Shown here: piece by piece, positions 62,064 to 64,000 of the stretch
Position numbering within the stretch: position 1 is the first letter of the stretch
Layout: every line of letters begins with the position of its first letter
DNA from: Lenzites betulinus
Taxonomy: Eukaryota; Basidiomycota; Agaricomycetes; Polyporales; Polyporaceae
Reading direction: 5' to 3'
Length of the DNA stretch: 64,000 nucleotides
Assembly: GCA_022264855.1 (NCBI GenBank)
Contig: JABYQU010000002.1
Location: forward strand, 310,001-374,000
Program-made: the position numbers and the translations under genes
The notes under the pieces: model-generated
Database searches by the model: none
What the model saw: only the letters and a program-made list of their open reading frames with translations
What the model was told of the DNA's origin: nothing

Positions 62064-63359
62064 CTATACCACGGAGTGCTTGAGCGTGAGCAGGAGCGCA
62101 GCCCCGAGGATCATGTCCGGCGGGAAGAGCAGATCGTACTCCCGCGGGACAACCACGCCCATCTCCGCAGCGGTCAGCGTCTGCACCGTCGCCCCGCGGC
62201 CTTTCTCCAGGTCTGGACCATGGCGCTGCTGCCAGCGCCGTCGAAGCCGCGGGCTCGCGGTGTCCTCCGCGGCCGCGCTGGCCGGATGAGGGCGCCCCTC
62301 GGTCGGAGAGAGGCCTTCGGAGCGCTCGCTGCCCTCGCCCTCGGAGTCGTCCTCGTCGCGGTAGACGTAACGCCCGTGCTTGCGACGGGCGGCTGAGTTC
62401 GCGCACACCCATTCGAGGTCTGGTTTCGTGTGCGTGTTCAATGATTGCTGCTTATTGCTTTGTAGGCTGTTGAATGGCCGACGGGATGGAACTGGCAGAG
62501 ACACGAAGGGGGCCGGAGGAGGGGGAGGAGCCGCTATGAGCCTCCAGAGGGCATGCGGAGATTTCGAGTCGGCAGAGGACGAGGAGTCGAGTGAGCTGCT
62601 AGGTGAGCGAGCGATGCGTGAGGGGTACTGCATGGGGTGGGCGTGCACGGAAGTGGGCGCGGTACTAGAGGGTGATCCGTCCACGTCCATCGATTCGTCC
62701 GCGTGTGAGGAGACTGTGTGTGCAGAAGGAGGAGAGGCTTGTGGCTTTTGAGTGTTCTGTATGTTATGTATGGGCCCGGTGGCATGTGAAGCTGCTGTGG
62801 TAGGCGTGTCCACAGCACCAGAAGCTCTGGGTTTCCTCCGCCGCTGCACGGCTGGTTTGGGCTTCACAGACTCAGACGGTTTGCCAGCCTTCTGCTTGGG
62901 TTCCTTTCGTGCACGCTGTTGTTGTGTGGCTGCCTTGCTCTTCCTGCGGTCCTGCCGTCTGTTCTGGAACCAGATTAACACGGTCTTCGGCAGCCTGTCG
63001 CGAGGCAAGTCAGCAAGAACACTCCATATCGCGAGCCCAACCTCCTCTCCGAAAGCTTACATGCCCGTCTCCCGCGCGATGTCCTCCTTCGCCTCCCGGC
63101 TCGGATGCGTATTCTCGCGATACAACTCCTCGAGCCGCTGGAGCTGAACGTCCGTCATCTTGTGCCGCGCCCGCTTCTCGTTCCCTGGGTAGTACCCCTG
63201 CGCAGGCTCCATCGAAGACGCCTTCAGTACCGGCACCGCAATGACGGCGAGGTGGGAGGGAAAAGGGCTTTGGGCGGGCGCGGGCGAGTAGTCTTCGCCA
63301 TCGTGACTTCCAGAAACACGACGGGAGACGGAGCGGGTCTTGCGGGGTGAGGGAGGCAT
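62064..63359 (-). CDS. Homeodomain transcription factor, copy 2
   Basis: Exons 63359-63061 and 62994-62064 give 409 aa. The ATG at 63359 begins MPPSPRKTRS as in copy 1. The homeodomain differs from copy 1 at a few positions (TDVQLQRLEELYREN, SREAKEDIARETGM, LPKTVLIWFQNRRQDRRKS) but keeps the recognition helix. The intron position is conserved. The middle has several indels (for example one extra Ser-Ser and a changed KEPKQKAGKPSE stretch). The last ~60 residues are identical to copy 1, and their codons are almost all identical too. Both copies look intact, so both may be functional. The heparinase-like C gene lies 511 nt upstream on the same strand. Confidence 0.87.
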
Positions 63360-63870
63360 TATCCGAGGCACATGTAGAGTGTTAGTAGTACTAAGTTAGG
63401 ATGTTGTGAGTGAGTGCGAGCCTGCGCATAGTCCACGGATATGATGATGGGAGGCGGACGACGGGGGCTGACATGGGCTGACGAGGTTTATGAAGGAGAC
63501 GGTCAGCCCAAACGGGAAGCGAACTGAGCTCAACGAATCGCGATCCCGTGATCGTGTTCGACCAGCCTTCTCGCCAGCCTCAAACGAATATCGCAATCAT
63601 GACCGTCAGAGGGTTAGAAATGTACATTAGCCCGTGGGATGGGGGATCGATGCTAGTCCCGTACATGGCGGCTGACACCACAACAATAGTCCAGATGTAT
63701 GATGTAGTGTACGTGCAGCCGTAGTACGGCAGGGTCCAGGTAGAGCAGCCACTACCTACAGGTCCGTTACGGTCGTCGACAATGTCAATAAACAGGCACC
63801 AGTCCGTCCTGGCGGAACTAACGAAACGAATAAAAAGGTAAGAAGGTAGAGTGCGGTGAGTACCAGGCGA
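63360..63870. promoter_or_regulatory. Intergenic of right duplicated arm, homeodomain copy 2 promoter
   Basis: Alignable to 45424-45926 in reverse complement with scattered substitutions and indels. No gene is seen. Confidence 0.5.
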
Positions 63871-64000
63871 TCAGTTGTGGCTCGTGAGCGACCAGTTGTC
63901 GATCGCGACCGACGGCGGCGTCACGAAGTCGCTCGCCGACATCCCGCTCCACTGCGGGTTGAACAGCACCTGCAGACTGTACTGTCCAGCTGGCAGGTTG
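63871..64000 (-). CDS. Heparinase II/III-like protein C, C-terminal end (partial)
   Basis: From TCA (stop, 63871-63873) to the window edge the minus strand encodes 42 residues: NLPAGQYSLQVLFNPQW, SGMSASDFVTPPSVAID and NWSLTSHN. They differ from the end of protein B at only four positions. The rest lies beyond the window. It has the same neighbour and spacing as copy B, so it is the inverted partner. Whether the full gene is intact cannot be judged. Confidence 0.85.
   Translation of the reverse strand, partial: NLPAGQYSLQVLFNPQWSGMSASDFVTPPSVAIDNWSLTSHN

Larger units (their letters stand above)
61895..64000 (-). repeat. Right arm of inverted duplication, cut by window end
   Basis: Reverse complement of this stretch aligns with 45296-47378. 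The outermost shared block is GGATGTGTACTACCACTC (reverse complement of 61915-61932). Gene order and orientation mirror the left arm, giving arms that converge on the ~14.5-kb single-copy block 47.4-61.9 kb. Confidence 0.85.

Noticed and set aside
42893..64000. Mating-type A (HD1/HD2) locus
   Set aside because: The homeodomain genes are near-identical paralogues of one class, not a divergent HD1/HD2 pair, and no mitochondrial intermediate peptidase or other flanking markers are seen.

Overview
The window looks like nuclear DNA of an Agaricomycete fungus, probably Polyporales. Genes are dense and split by many 45-70 nt introns. The marker families present are DUF6534 membrane proteins, fungal Zn2Cys6 regulators, a Pof3/Dia2-type F-box protein, ceramide glucosyltransferase and exocyst Sec3. 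The order-level placement is inference.

Layout. 1-6.9 kb: the tail of an unknown gene, a dsRBD protein with a degenerate RNase III domain (+), and a secreted GH20 hexosaminidase (-). 6.9-17.2 kb: an SNF2/RING ATPase with SUMO-interacting-like motifs (+), a Prm10/ThrE-type membrane transporter (-) and a SAM-dependent methyltransferase (-). 18-26.3 kb: a circularly permuted GNL1-type GTPase (+), a Ser-rich single-pass surface protein (-) and a membrane-anchored heparinase II/III-like protein A (-). 26.7-34.3 kb: a peroxisomal 3-ketoacyl-CoA thiolase (-), a TatD-type hydrolase (+), the TPR/F-box/LRR protein (-) and glucosylceramide synthase (+). 35.3-42.2 kb: a DUF6534 protein built from very small exons and Sec3 (both +). 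42.9-64 kb: heparinase-like B plus a homeodomain gene (+), then Utp17/WDR75 (-), a Zn2Cys6 factor (-), a Yop1/REEP protein (+) and a chromodomain/coiled-coil protein (-), then an inverted second copy of the homeodomain gene and the end of heparinase-like C (-).

Most genes are single-copy housekeeping functions (ribosome biogenesis, exocytosis, lipid metabolism, genome maintenance) and do not form a cluster. The structural highlight is the large inverted duplication [heparinase-like + homeodomain] around about 14.5 kb of single-copy genes. The 3' coding ends of the two homeodomain copies are almost identical in DNA while their flanks have diverged. Splicing is the other highlight: an apparent AT-AC intron in the thiolase, a GC-AG intron in heparinase-like B, an 8-nt internal microexon carrying a zinc-cluster cysteine, and 14- and 19-nt exons in the DUF6534 gene. 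Exon joins were made by eye from splice consensus, reading frame and family conservation; no transcript data were available.
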